The notes under the pieces: generated by a model | Database searches by the model: none | Seen by the model: the letters and a program-made list of their open reading frames with translations, nothing else | What the model was told of the DNA's origin: nothing | Source: Terfezia claveryi | Lineage: Eukaryota; Ascomycota; Pezizomycetes; Pezizales; Pezizaceae | Assembly: GCA_015179025.1 (NCBI GenBank) | Contig: WHUX01000005.1 | Coordinates: 372,001-436,000 of the forward strand | DNA: 64,000 nt | Direction of reading: 5' to 3' | Translations under genes and position numbers: made by a program | Shown: positions 35,728-46,225 of the stretch, piece by piece | How the letters are laid out: every line of letters begins with the position of its first letter | Numbering within the stretch: the first letter of the stretch is position 1

Positions 35728-37240
35728 CTTAAAAATTGTGATGAGGAGAACAGTCTAACGAAAGGTGTCGGAGTGTGGGTCGTTAAGCTGTTTTTACGAA
35801 GCAGTGTCAATACACATGATCCAGTAATCCGGTTCCTTGTATAACTTTAAGAGTTCGGAACTCGAGAAAATCAAAGAGCCTCAAGCTGAGAGGATAAGAC
35901 TGGGGATATCAATCAAGGAGTATAACTCACATTGTCTATATAGTTTTTTAGTGATGCACGAACGGATAGAATAAGATGTTGCGGGCTTATAAAGAGGTCC
36001 CATCACTGTAACTATAATGTGGGTCACGGCAATCACGGAGAGTAAACCAGCCCAATGAGCCTATGATGCCATTAGGTCTTTGCAAAACTTTCTTTAGCGT
36101 TATGAGATGCCACCTCCCGTCGAGCCTATCACCACAAATCCCCCACTTGATTTTGGGTGGGCCAGTACATACGCGGCTAAATACTCCGCGTTAACAAACC
36201 CCTAAATTTATCCGGTTTTGGTAGCGCCTATCCCATTCTAGACGCCGACAAGAAAGTGCTGAGGTGCAGATTTTCGTCGACCCAATCTGCCTGAATCAAC
36301 GGTGCAAGCCGCGTAAAGGGCATCCGAGTATTTTCCTGGGTGAGACCCCCCATTCGGTGTGGACTTAGGTACCCCTAGGGTCCATGCCGTCAATTGATAG
36401 ACGGGTCTGAATGCCCATGAATATGGGGTGGACATTAAGGCCATAAGAAGGCTCCCCAAAATTGAATTGCGAATACAGGCGGAAATATCAAATGGCTGAT
36501 ATGCTAAAAGAAGTTATTAAGGAACATTCAAAAGCAGGTCAAGAATGTAATGCACTCACTACCCGTAGAGCCTCAACGGCCAGGCCAAGTGCGTATCATG
36601 AGGATTTCGTGGAGGGTCTCTCGGCCTCGATGGTTGGATGGTTTGTTTACCACGCAAAATCCAGAGTAGTATTATAGCAGTACATGAAAACAGCCATGCT
36701 GTAGAACTCGTTGCTACGCTAAATGCAATACCGATTTTTGGTACTTTAATAGTGGCGCACCATACAAACGTTCTAGTTGTAAAAAGCGTACCGATTTTGG
36801 GCATGTGGCGTTATCAATGCATAAGAAGATGTGCAAATGTAAGACAACTTTAGGTCGCATTTTCCGTTTGGGGTGCGATAATAAGAAATCCCGAAAATAG
36901 CCCAAGCCCGCAGATCAATATGTCAACGAATCCACATTGCGATGCGGCGAGGTTTCGGATGGAAAGCCCGAAGTCAGACATCAACATGTCAACGAATGAG
37001 TTATAACGGTCCTCTTTTTCAATGCGCTCGCTAGTGCACTTTTTCTTGCATAAGCTCGGCCTATGTCTTAAGGACCGTTGTTCGCCGTGGATGCGGCTAG
37101 CCAGACTATGGATGCGGTACCTCCTACAGCGAGGGGTAGTGCAACCAGACTACTCCTACGGAGGGGTCATGCAACCAGACCATCGGATTGCAACCAGAGC
37201 TTATCTAACTTTGCAAGTATAGAAGTCTAGCTTGCATCTT
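35728..37240. other. Intergenic region left of the foldback element
   Basis: No gene is recognised. Short dispersed repeats occur: two near-copies of TCAACATGTCAACGAAT near 36917 and 36985, and three copies of TGCAACCAGA between 37139 and 37199. Short ORFs at 36462-36853 lack known domains. Confidence 0.4.
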
Positions 37241-37250
37241 TGCCACAGAG
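37241..37250. repeat. Target-site duplication, left copy
   Basis: TGCCACAGAG directly outside the left arm; an identical copy lies at the right end. Confidence 0.85.
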
Positions 37251-38790
37251 AGAAAACCTTTAAAATGCCCTCCGGGTAACACGGACTACTGTAAAATGCC
37301 CTCCACTTAGTGGAACATGTCTAAGATACAACACTAAACCACTCTCTCTACTAGACCAACACTCGCTGCTTGGCATGGCTATATGCAAAGGCCCCTTTTT
37401 TATGCCAGACTAACACGCGCCCATGCAGTTCAGCATACCCTACCTAGCATACCCAGCATACCCAGCATAACCGACACGCAGCATACCCGTCCCCATACCC
37501 AGCAGCATACCGCGCCCATACTCAGCACACTCCGCAACATACTCAAATTACCTAGTACATGGCGATATCTCTCAGTGCTTCTGTAGTAGGCTTGTGCTTC
37601 GGGGGGGGTCCGCTAATCTGTTCACGCATATTACAGGCTCCTATAGCTATACCAGTACTACCTAGACTTCATGCGCTTTTTCTATGGCTAATATACCATG
37701 TATGATTGCTTTATTACTCCATACACTCTTAAGGCAGGCATGCTTTAAATTACGCGCTGCGATAATTATCTGTTGGTTTGATATGCTTTGTAGTTACCGT
37801 CCTGCTTCAGGGTAACCTGGTGTTCCCCACTCGCTTCTATTGCATTTGGTATCTTTAATATGTCTAAACTACTGTAGTTTATATTTTCGCATAGTTTGTA
37901 GGTGCGGGTGTCAGAGTAAACCTATACACAGTGTTGAATGAACTTCAGAGTGAGATCTTACCGTAATACCATACTCTATAAATAAACATCACTAGAAGTA
38001 CAAGTTACCAACATAGAGAGCACATATATGATCTTTAGCCGAGAGCGAAAGTATTTAGAATAATCATCTCTATATATTTTATGATTATACATATATATAT
38101 TTTGGTGCTATGTACGGAGTATATTCTACTATAATAGGCAATCTATCATTGGGAACACAACTACCTACCGGCAGCGCATGCCTGGTCATACGCCAAGAGC
38201 CACAAGCACAGACCTGAGCGAAGATTACCCTGAAGCGTGATTGTAACTGCGGAACCGCATCTAACCAACAGATAGCTATCGCAGCGCGTAATTTAAAGCA
38301 TGCCTGCCTATAAGAGTGTATGGAGTAATCATACATGGTATATTAGCCATAGAAAAAGCGCATGAAGTCTAGGTACTGGTATAGCTATAGGAGCGCGTAA
38401 TATGCGTGAACAGATTAGCGGACCCCCCCGAAGCACAAGCCTACTACAGGAGCTGAGAGATATCGCGATGTGCTGGGTGATTTGAGTATACTGCGAAGTG
38501 TGCTGGGTATGGGTGTGGGTATGCTGCTGAGTATGGGTGCGGGTATGCTGGGTATGCTGGGTATGCTGGGTATGCTGGGTAGGGTATGCTGAACTGGTGA
38601 AGCGCATGATAGCGACGCGTGTTACCTAGTCTGGCATAAAAGGGGCCTTTGCATATAGTCATGCCAAGCAGCGAGGGTGTTGGTCTAGTAGAGAGAGTGG
38701 TTTAGTGTTGTATCTTAGACATGTTCCACTAAGTGGAGGGCATTTTACAGTAGTCCGTGTTACCCGGAGGGCATTTTAAAGGTTTTCTCT
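37249..38790. mobile_element. Non-autonomous foldback element with about 568-bp terminal inverted repeats
   Basis: The left arm (about 37249-37816) and the right arm (about 38223-38790, reverse-complemented) match over their whole length, nearly perfectly over the outer 110 bp. Both begin AGAGAAAACCTTTAAAATGC. The central 406 bp (37817-38222) is unique. Identical flanks TGCCACAGAG lie at 37241-37250 and 38791-38800. The last two to four bases are ambiguous with the arm ends, so the target duplication is 8-10 bp. That size fits hAT or Mutator-type transposition, and the long arms favour the Mutator type. No transposase is encoded. The arms carry imperfect AGCATACCC tandem units that differ in number between the two arms. 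Confidence 0.88.
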
Positions 38791-38800
38791 TGCCACAGAG
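38791..38800. repeat. Target-site duplication, right copy
   Basis: TGCCACAGAG directly outside the right arm, in the same orientation as the left copy. Confidence 0.85.
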
Positions 38801-38883
38801 GGTCGTGCCAAACCTACGCCAAACCAGACTACATCGTAGGTAGGTACAGTACATCCTTGACATGTGATTGAAAATCTTGGCAT

Positions 38884-40311
38884 ATGATATTTCAGCGCGT
38901 GATCTCAATATCGCCATCAACGCCTCCAGCTTGCCTCCCACGCAACATGCCCGAACTCGATACCCTTGATAGTCCTGCCGCAGATGTCGCTGGCGATATC
39001 CAACTCGGCTCGCTTGTCTACCGATCTGCGGCGGCCTCGGCTACAAAAATACATCCCGCTGTCATTGATGAAGCTAAACAACAACGTAAACGCCACAGGG
39101 ACCCCGAGTCGCCTACGAAGCAAAAGTCTCTGAAGATATCGAAATCACTTCTCTACCGATTCCAACAGATGCTGGACCCTGAAACACTCTTGTTAATTCA
39201 AGAAGTAGCCTCGGGTACCCGTGCAGTTCCTGTCGCAATAACTTCTCTCAGCAGCCTTGACACCGTGTGTCAGGCCTTCGGCTTGTTGCACCCAGAAGCT
39301 ACAGGAAGCTCCCTAGGCCCACCCATCCCTATCGTTGGCGCACCCTTTCCCCTTGTTTACCAGATGGACTGGGAAGTTGCCGAAGGGGATCTTGAGGGTT
39401 GGCTACATGAGCGTTTGGAGCCTATCGGTATAGATTTCAAATCGTGCCTTGCCGACACGATTACACCTGGAGCCCTCCTACCAACATTCTCCTACATCTA
39501 CTACTTTACCGTTAATCGCAACAAGGAGGCATCCTGCAGGCCCTTAGTCGACGTGATACTTCTGATGGCCATCTCCATTCTCACTGGCGTGGAGCGTGAC
39601 TATCTCACTAACATTGTCCACACCCCACCAGCCGCTTCCAATCCGCATAGACGAAAAGACACACCGAATAGATTCCGCAGCCTGAGACTCTCCTTCGAAG
39701 TTGATCTGGACTACCCTGACCCTATTACTGCTAAGGTCTATCGTGGCCGTATGGACCGGTGTATTGGTGTTACTCTCGACGCAAAGAACAAGGCGCTCAA
39801 TGCACTAGACCCCCTTGTGGCTCCGCAGAGCCGAGGCTACCGTAACATACTGACTGTGATCGAGGCCAAAGTCCCCGATTCCTTTTCCCGAGCGAAGGCT
39901 CAGGTGTTGGCGTACATGGGATGCTTGTATCGTATTCGGGAGAAAAACGGACGGAGGGCCGATTTATCTACCTATGGAGTCAGCACAGATGGATATAATT
40001 GGCAATTCTTTCGTGTTTCCTCAACTTCATGTTCACCGCCTGACTACGAGACCCAAACCGCTCCCCAGAAGCCTGCGCGGGTACAAGAAAGCCAAATATA
40101 CAACATTATGCGAAAGGACAGCCTCAAGCTGGTTCTCTGCCACATTTTATTCATTATCCTCCGCTCCTACGACACACTTAGTACCCCATCGTCACCTCAA
40201 AAGCACAGCCAACAAGACGTGAGTGGGGAGGACGATGGATTGATCTTAAAACTTGCTAGGGACCCGGCAACAGAGGCGAAGTTAAGGAGGATTGTGGAGA
40301 CTGGGTTCTAG
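38884..40311 (+). CDS. Unrecognised protein with putative PD-(D/E)XK nuclease core
   Basis: One uninterrupted frame of 475 residues, unusual here where most genes have introns. A second ATG at 38947 (residue 22) opens a better-looking N-terminus. The middle region is globular (FQQMLDPETLLLIQEVASG, TFSYIYYFTVNRN). The C-terminal half has GRMD (Asp about 291), then LTVIEAK (Glu 327, Lys 329), a Gln/Ala helix (SRAKAQVLAYMG) and YGVSTDGYNWQFFRV. This order of Asp, E-x-K and a following strand is what restriction-nuclease-like (PD-(D/E)XK) domains show in fungal accessory proteins. That is my inference, not an identified family. The start codon lies 94 bp from the foldback element, whose right arm would form part of its promoter. 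No stops or frameshifts suggest decay. Confidence 0.65.
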   Translation: MIFQRVISISPSTPPACLPRNMPELDTLDSPAADVAGDIQLGSLVYRSAAASATKIHPAVIDEAKQQRKRHRDPESPTKQKSLKISKSLLYRFQQMLDPETLLLIQEVASGTRAVPVAITSLSSLDTVCQAFGLLHPEATGSSLGPPIPIVGAPFPLVYQMDWEVAEGDLEGWLHERLEPIGIDFKSCLADTITPGALLPTFSYIYYFTVNRNKEASCRPLVDVILLMAISILTGVERDYLTNIVHTPPAASNPHRRKDTPNRFRSLRLSFEVDLDYPDPITAKVYRGRMDRCIGVTLDAKNKALNALDPLVAPQSRGYRNILTVIEAKVPDSFSRAKAQVLAYMGCLYRIREKNGRRADLSTYGVSTDGYNWQFFRVSSTSCSPPDYETQTAPQKPARVQESQIYNIMRKDSLKLVLCHILFIILRSYDTLSTPSSPQKHSQQDVSGEDDGLILKLARDPATEAKLRRIVETGF

Positions 40312-41147
40312 GGGTTCCCGGAGGTTGAGCAACCGTAAAAGGTTAGGGATATAGAGCTTGCACTGGTGAGCTAGAAGACGAAATAGCGTCAATCAAAGAT
40401 TTCATCCCCGGTTTTGCTTGATGCTGCACTTTACGATTGGTTTTCGGGCAATTATTACCTATGTCCGGGGATTTGATTAAGGAAAACGCATTCTTAGTTG
40501 TAGTGTATCTAGAGAAGTACTGTACCCAACCAGATTTTATTTTTGCTCCTTTTATTGAGTTTATGACCGTAGTTGTGTTCCTGTAGCACTACGGATGATC
40601 TATCTCTTATACATATAATTAAAACCAGGAATCTCTGAGATGGTCCGTTTTGGACATGCCGGAACTGTATACCACAATCAGTAAATGCACAGAATCTCGT
40701 AATTTGACTCTGACGTTTGGGGCCTTCCGGCCGTGAGGATCGATGCCGAGGAGAAGGGGTATTTACTGAAGCAGATTTAATTTTTCCAACACTCGGGCCG
40801 CTTCCGTGAGCATCTAAGCTTCGATAGAACGAAGTAACCTCAAACCTCAACAGATTAGGAATATATTGTGTGCCGTTAAAATTAGAGAGGAAAGTCCTGA
40901 TGATTTACTTACCTATCTGACCGAGGGGTCGTAACGTTCTTGACAGCTTGTGCTCAAGCTTCAGACTGAGTGGATATAAACTCCTATTGAAGTCCCTTTT
41001 TCTCCCTTTGTCCACCAACTGCCATCACGTTCGTTTGTCCCTGTTGCCTTCACGACTTCTGCAAACCCAGGAACGCAATTCCGTCGTTCGTACGAATTCC
41101 ATATTTACTATATATTTTTAATATTTTCGATCAATATCCACGAAAAA
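40312..41147. other. Intergenic region
   Basis: No supported gene. A 113-codon minus-strand ORF (40509-40850) has no recognisable features. The right end is presumably the promoter of the small secreted protein gene; CCTTTTTCTCCC-like pyrimidine tracts occur near 41000. Confidence 0.4.
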
Positions 41148-41570
41148 ATGAAGTTTTTCTCTGCAAGCAAGGCCGCTGCCATCGCCATCAATGCCTATCC
41201 TCTCATTGCTTCAGCCTTCCCTGTCCCTAGTGCTGTCAACTGGCTCACAGGCCGCAACCTTAAGGTACCTCCTGCCATGGCTGCTGAGGTCGACCAATTC
41301 CCTAAGCTTGTCCCAAGGACTTATGAAGTCCCAAGAAACCATACAAATGGCACATATGGCGACGCACCCGAGCATGGATATGGCCATACATATCACAAAA
41401 GGCACCATGGACTTACACCCCTCCCGAGGAACATTGACGTACCAGAACCGAAGCCGGGACCAAAAATTCAGGACGTTCACCCACCGAAGGTTGATTTTGA
41501 TCCAGCCACTGGCGTCACCGAGAAGCGAGACCATACTCAAAGCTACTGCCCCGATTGCAACGACCAATAG
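41148..41570 (+). CDS. Small secreted protein with Kex2-type cleavage sites
   Basis: A single exon of 140 residues. A hydrophobic N-terminus (about residues 1-22, MKFFSASKAAAIAINAYPLI then ASA) looks like a signal peptide with a cleavage site near Ala-Ser-Ala. Possible N-glycosylation sites are N64 and N67. Two Lys-Arg dipeptides (residues 84-85 and 126-127) fit Kex2-like processing. The second would free a 13-residue C-terminal peptide, DHTQSYCPDCNDQ, which holds the only two cysteines of the protein, spaced CPDC. The segment between the sites is Pro/Lys-rich and His-rich. I know no family for it. Possibilities are a secreted effector, a peptide hormone precursor or a structural cell-wall protein. 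The start context AAAAAATGA is good and the ATG is the first in frame. Confidence 0.72.
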   Translation: MKFFSASKAAAIAINAYPLIASAFPVPSAVNWLTGRNLKVPPAMAAEVDQFPKLVPRTYEVPRNHTNGTYGDAPEHGYGHTYHKRHHGLTPLPRNIDVPEPKPGPKIQDVHPPKVDFDPATGVTEKRDHTQSYCPDCNDQ

Positions 41571-43012
41571 GTTATAACTGTTATACCTTGATTTTCTAAA
41601 AGATAAGGAGGCGGTGGACGGTAGAGATGTTCCTAAGGCCGATAGTCTGAGAGATTGAAGGAGGGAAATGGGGTTTTCCCTGGTGACCTGGGTTCTGAAA
41701 GAAAAGAGTGAAACTGAAGACTCGGGGCGTATGGGTGTTTGTGTAACATGTGCCTCCATGTCTCACGACCCGGGAACGTTTTTTTTCTGTATCTATCTTT
41801 ATGTTGTTAAGATTTAATTATAATACCAACTCGACGTTCTTGTGTGTCAAATAGCTCTCCAAGCTTTGGTCCCAGCCCCACTCTCCGCAAGTGATGTGTC
41901 GCCCAAGCCAATGTATCAATCTTACAAGGCCCGACATTTTGAACTGATTACACGTATTGCTACATGTATAAAGGCGGAGGTATTGCCCAATATTATTGAA
42001 GACTCCTAGTTCATGAATGAAAGGAGTAGATTAGACTAAGGAACACATACTTTTTTGATTGGCTATGCTGTTACACTTGTCGTATTATTATACATAGAAA
42101 AAGTGAGGTTTTTGCCTACGTAGAGAACAAATGCACAGTGGACTGCCGCTTTAGGTAATGGGGACTTGCCAAGCTTCCAGAAATATCGACAAGGCAGCCG
42201 GCGTATACACCACAGCCATCTAGGCTTCTATGCAATTTGGAATAGTAAATCGGTAATCATGGGCATCTTTAGGTGTCGTCATGAGTATGGCACTCCTCTA
42301 TTTCTATTGGCGGCAATTCGGATTTCTTGCGGGGCTGATAACCGGTGAAAGTTTTCGAGAGTATAAAAGCGCCCTGAGAAGCTGTTGATGTTTTGGGAGT
42401 GTAGCTAAGCACCAATATTGTTCTACACGTTCACATCCTCACTCAATCTCCAGCGCCTTTGAATCCGAGCCGGGCTTTACTTTACCAGTATCTACCGATA
42501 ACTATACGCTGTGGCTTCAGAATGGCCTTTACAGTGAAACTCCCCAACTTCAACCAAGCTGCAAGAGATCTACAAACTCGTCCAAGAATATTACAAGGGC
42601 TACGAAATATACCAAAGCCAATTTCAGGGAAAGCTCTAATGAGAACAAGTGGCCAAAGCCTTTGGTTATTCGAAGGATGATCTCGACACTAGGGAATCTG
42701 AATGTGCAGCAGACGTGCCTTTCACACCCGTTGTCATCGCTTCTGACCACCCGAAAAGCAGCGTGCTTCGGTGACCGATTTTGCGAGGCATCTCGACTTT
42801 AATTCCTTGTCTTTATCGTGGCTCCAGTTACTAGTGGTAGTCAAATGAGAAAATCTTTTCATTATTGATACGCAAAACTGACCAGGCCTCCTGCATGAAC
42901 TAAACCAGATTGAGGTGCACCATTTGACCGCTCTAATTTGAAAAAAAGTTATTGATGTTAATCTTAACGTGCACTAGTCCGGTTAACACTCACTATCAAG
43001 CTCACTATCAAC
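41571..43012. other. Intergenic region
   Basis: No recognised gene over 1.4 kb. It may include flanks of the Harbinger-like element at the right. A short duplicated phrase CTCACTATCAA occurs twice just before the next start (about 42990-43011). Confidence 0.35.
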
Positions 43013-43588
43013 ATGCCTCGTTCTACCGAAAAGGCCCAAATCCTGCAACATCTTGACGATCTCGAAAGCGCAGTTATTGAGGAAATACTCGAAGATGGGC
43101 CTAGTTCAGATTCATCAGCTGATTACTATCACGACCTTCTAGAGGATATTTCAACAGCTTCAGAGAGTATCAATACCAAACGATATCATGTGGTTAGAGG
43201 TAAAGGCACTGCAGGGCGCCATAACGATGATATTTTAGAGGATAAAATCGAACGCTATCTAGAGGACGCCTTTTTAGTCTACTTTCGCATGCATCGAGTA
43301 AGCTTTTGGCTTTTAATAGAAAAGCTTCGTGAAGGTACTGAAGACTTAGATTTGGAAGATTACTGGCATGAACGTGGAAGAGAGAATGGCAGTGGTAATA
43401 GGCCAATGCCTATATACAAGCAGGTTGCTGTAGTATTATACAAGCTTGGTAGTGGAACTGGAAGTTTAGAGCGTGACCGAATTGCATTGAATATTGGAAA
43501 AGGCACGGTACAGCAATACCTTTGGCGAACAATCACCTGCTTTAGAAATAGTATCCTTAGCAGACTCACCATTGAACACAACATTTGA
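43013..43588 (+). pseudogene. Truncated PIF/Harbinger-type transposase (N-terminal part)
   Basis: A 191-residue open frame. It has an acidic N-terminus, then YFRMHRVSFWLLIEKL and RPMPIYKQVAVVLYKLGSGT, ending with RIALNIGKGTVQQYLWRTI. This is the N-terminal and helix-turn-helix region of Harbinger-type DDE transposases. The catalytic DDE part that should follow is absent, and the frame stops soon after. A minus-strand ORF (43729-43466) that overlaps the end reads AAWAARRKELKQD and might belong to an accessory protein of such an element; this is uncertain. It could also be a domesticated DNA-binding fragment, since the frame is intact. Confidence 0.7.
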
Positions 43589-43729
43589 AAATTCGGCCCA
43601 CCGGGACTTCATTGCACTCATGGCATCCTGAGTTGCAGTTGCATGCCGTCGGTTTTTTAGGTGAGTAGCAGAGATATCTTGCTTCAATTCTTTCCGTCTT
43701 GCTGCCCAGGCTGCAGCATCTCTAGCCAT

Positions 43730-44592
43730 GATGAAAGTGGGAACCGGTCAAGGTGTTACCGACCGTATAAGCCAAAGGCAGTATGATAGTCGGAAAACAG
43801 GAGTTATAAATAGAAAGCAGTGGTATAGACAACAAGAGTAGACAATAAGAGTGAACGTCGTATTTGACTTCGGCGAATTTTCCCAATTCCTCCAGGAGTT
43901 TGGGCAGTTCTTCTCGACCGCGAGATTTCTCTATAGTTCTGGTACGTTAAAACCAGAACGACTCGAGCCCACGTATATAGCCGTAGAAGCCAAAGACACC
44001 AACCATGAGGCAGTAAGATAGTCGACGAAGCGGAAAATTGGAGATGAGAGTATTGCAGAACGAATTGTATAGAGATTGGGAAAAACAATGGGGAACCAAA
44101 GGCATATATATATTACCTGCAGTTGCAAAGCCACAGTTCAAAATCACGTGGAATTTGTTATGCAAGGTATGCTATGCCTGCAAACTCACGTGAAGGGCCC
44201 TAAATCGGTATTGCATTTATCGTAGCAACGGGATACCTCAGGTAATGATTTAGTCCCCGAGGCACTCTTAGTCTCGGCACCCGACCCTCGAGCTTGGCAA
44301 AAGGCACTCTAGTTTCCATATACTGAGATTGTAATGCATCCTGACAAAAGTTAAAACAAGCAATGTAGAATAGATACACATCCGGTAATTAAAGCAAACA
44401 AACTGCATAACCGAGCTCCCCACCTGAACAACACAACAATCACACTTTTGCCCAGCGACCGATATCACAACGAAAATATGTTCCTTATCTTCACCAGTCA
44501 TAATACTAATTGAGTACAGCCCTACATCATCATAGAGGCGCCACCTCGCCTCAATTTACAGCCTCTAGTCTCCGATGCTTCCAACCAGCTAC
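43730..44592. other. Intergenic region
   Basis: No supported gene. It includes the SBH1 3' flank at the right end and possible element debris at the left. Confidence 0.35.
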
Positions 44593-45091
44593 TTAAGCGC
44601 TGGAAAATTTTCGGGAAATTTTGACAATGACTATATAAAGATAATCCGTTAAAGTTCATAGCTAAATAAGGCAGGGGACGGAGGGAGGAGCTCACTATGA
44701 AGAGCGACAACGCTGAAAATGAAACCCAAACTGAGAACAAGAATGACAACAGGGTCAACCTTTAACCCGGGGCTCTCATCGGTATACAGCCCTGCGAGTG
44801 ATTAGGACTTATTCTACTTATATCCATAACTTGAGGACGTCGACAATGGGTGCGCTCACTCAACATAGTGCTGCTACTTCCTCCAGCTCCGGCGGCTCTG
44901 GTACTAGCGGGCCTGGCACTGGCGACCTGGGCAGCTCGGTCGGCAGCATTCCGCCTTCGAATAGCGGTCTTTGGTCCACCTGGAGGATTTTGGGTGAACG
45001 GTCGACTAGAAGCGGCCGCAGATGGTGTACCTGGGCCACTGCCGGCAGGGTTTGATGAGGCTGCTTGTGGAGAAGAAGACTGAAGCTGCAT
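44593..45091 (-). CDS. SBH1: Sec61 translocon beta subunit
   Basis: Exons are 45091-44860, 44791-44696 and 44630-44593, for 121 residues. Sec61-beta is the small tail-anchored subunit of the ER protein-translocation channel. A disordered Ser/Ala/Pro-rich N-terminus leads to TAIRRRNAADRAAQ and RPASTRAAGAGGSSSTML, the family signature. The first splice then gives LYTDESPGLKVDPVVILVL and the membrane segment SLGFIFSVVALH, and the second restores IIVKISRKFSSA before the stop. The start is uncertain: GCTAATG just before could be a branch site, with TCTTCTTCTCC as an exon start and the true ATG in an unseen upstream exon. The remaining length agrees with fungal Sec61-beta. Confidence 0.9.
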
Positions 45092-46225
45092 TAGCAATTA
45101 TGAAATGATACCCAGAGGATTAAAGATATATATCTGCTAAGTCCAGGCAAGTGGGCAAGGAGAACTGCATGTGCCCCCGGGAAACCAAGGGACGGGAGAA
45201 AGTCAGGCCCAGAGGAAGAGCAGCTGCCTGGGATTGTAACCGTTATCCCAGGTCCATTGCTCTACTCCATCAATGCTTCAGACTCAGTCATACGAGCAAT
45301 GATATTGACCCCCAGATTCTGGAACCCACAGGCCACATATATGAAGTCAATGACTGCCACATATAATGCTCTTCTAGCTCCGGCCACCCAGTAGAGTCAT
45401 TGGTGATGATCTCCAGTTGTGCAATTTGATCTCCTAGCTCGAGTCAAAATGAATGAAGAACGCTTTCACCCACCATGATTAATTACTGATTGGAAAGGAG
45501 TGACGCAGGAGGTCAGATAAAAGGATAATTTATGTGAAACCTGTTGAACTGGTGTTTATATGATGCTGAGTAGGATTAAGCTTCAGTCCTACACTAGTCG
45601 CAACATTTGCTTTGTCACGTGCAAATCAAAAATCACGACAAAGTCACGATTGGCATGTATTTGGTTGGGTAAAATATGTCATTACTAAAATGTGGCCCAG
45701 AAGGGCGGATAGATAATTGATTCATTCCAAGAGATTCTCATTATTTGTTATTTTAAGATGGTTTGGATCACGGACAGAGAACTAATGAATTTTCTCTCCC
45801 CTATTCCTACTGTTTCATCATTGGCACACAAGACAGCTCGAATCACAGAAAATACCCAATCGGATACAACCAGACTATTCAGAGAGATAGGTTCCTCACT
45901 TTCGCCATGTGCACCACTTGACTTCCCACGGAGTGTGTAGAAACATAGCTTGTTATTTTGAAGCCCATGTACGCCAGTATTATTTCACACATCTCTTGAA
46001 AAGAAATCCTTCGGCGCATCGAGGGAGTATATGAGAGAACCCCGTTTATTTTGGATGCAAGATTCCTAGTCAAGCCTCCAAACCTGAGAGAGACTCGCCG
46101 ATCAAACTCAACCTAGACCCAAACATCCCCTCGCCGATTTTGAAAACCGTTGACTGAAAACAACCCGTAACGCAAAGGAATATAATAATGCGAACAGACA
46201 AGAAAGTTCAAAGAGGAAATGGCAT
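45092..46225. other. Intergenic region SBH1 to RPL20
   Basis: Upstream flank of SBH1 and downstream flank of RPL20, both on the minus strand. A 60-codon ORF at 45758-45940 shows nothing recognisable. Confidence 0.4.

Noticed and set aside
40509..40850. 113-codon minus-strand ORF
   Set aside because: No recognisable domain, hydrophobicity pattern or splice context.
41148..41570. Small secreted protein as a typical ascomycete alpha-pheromone precursor
   Set aside because: Only one candidate peptide, no Trp/Cys pheromone motif and no repeated copies; kept as an unassigned secreted protein.
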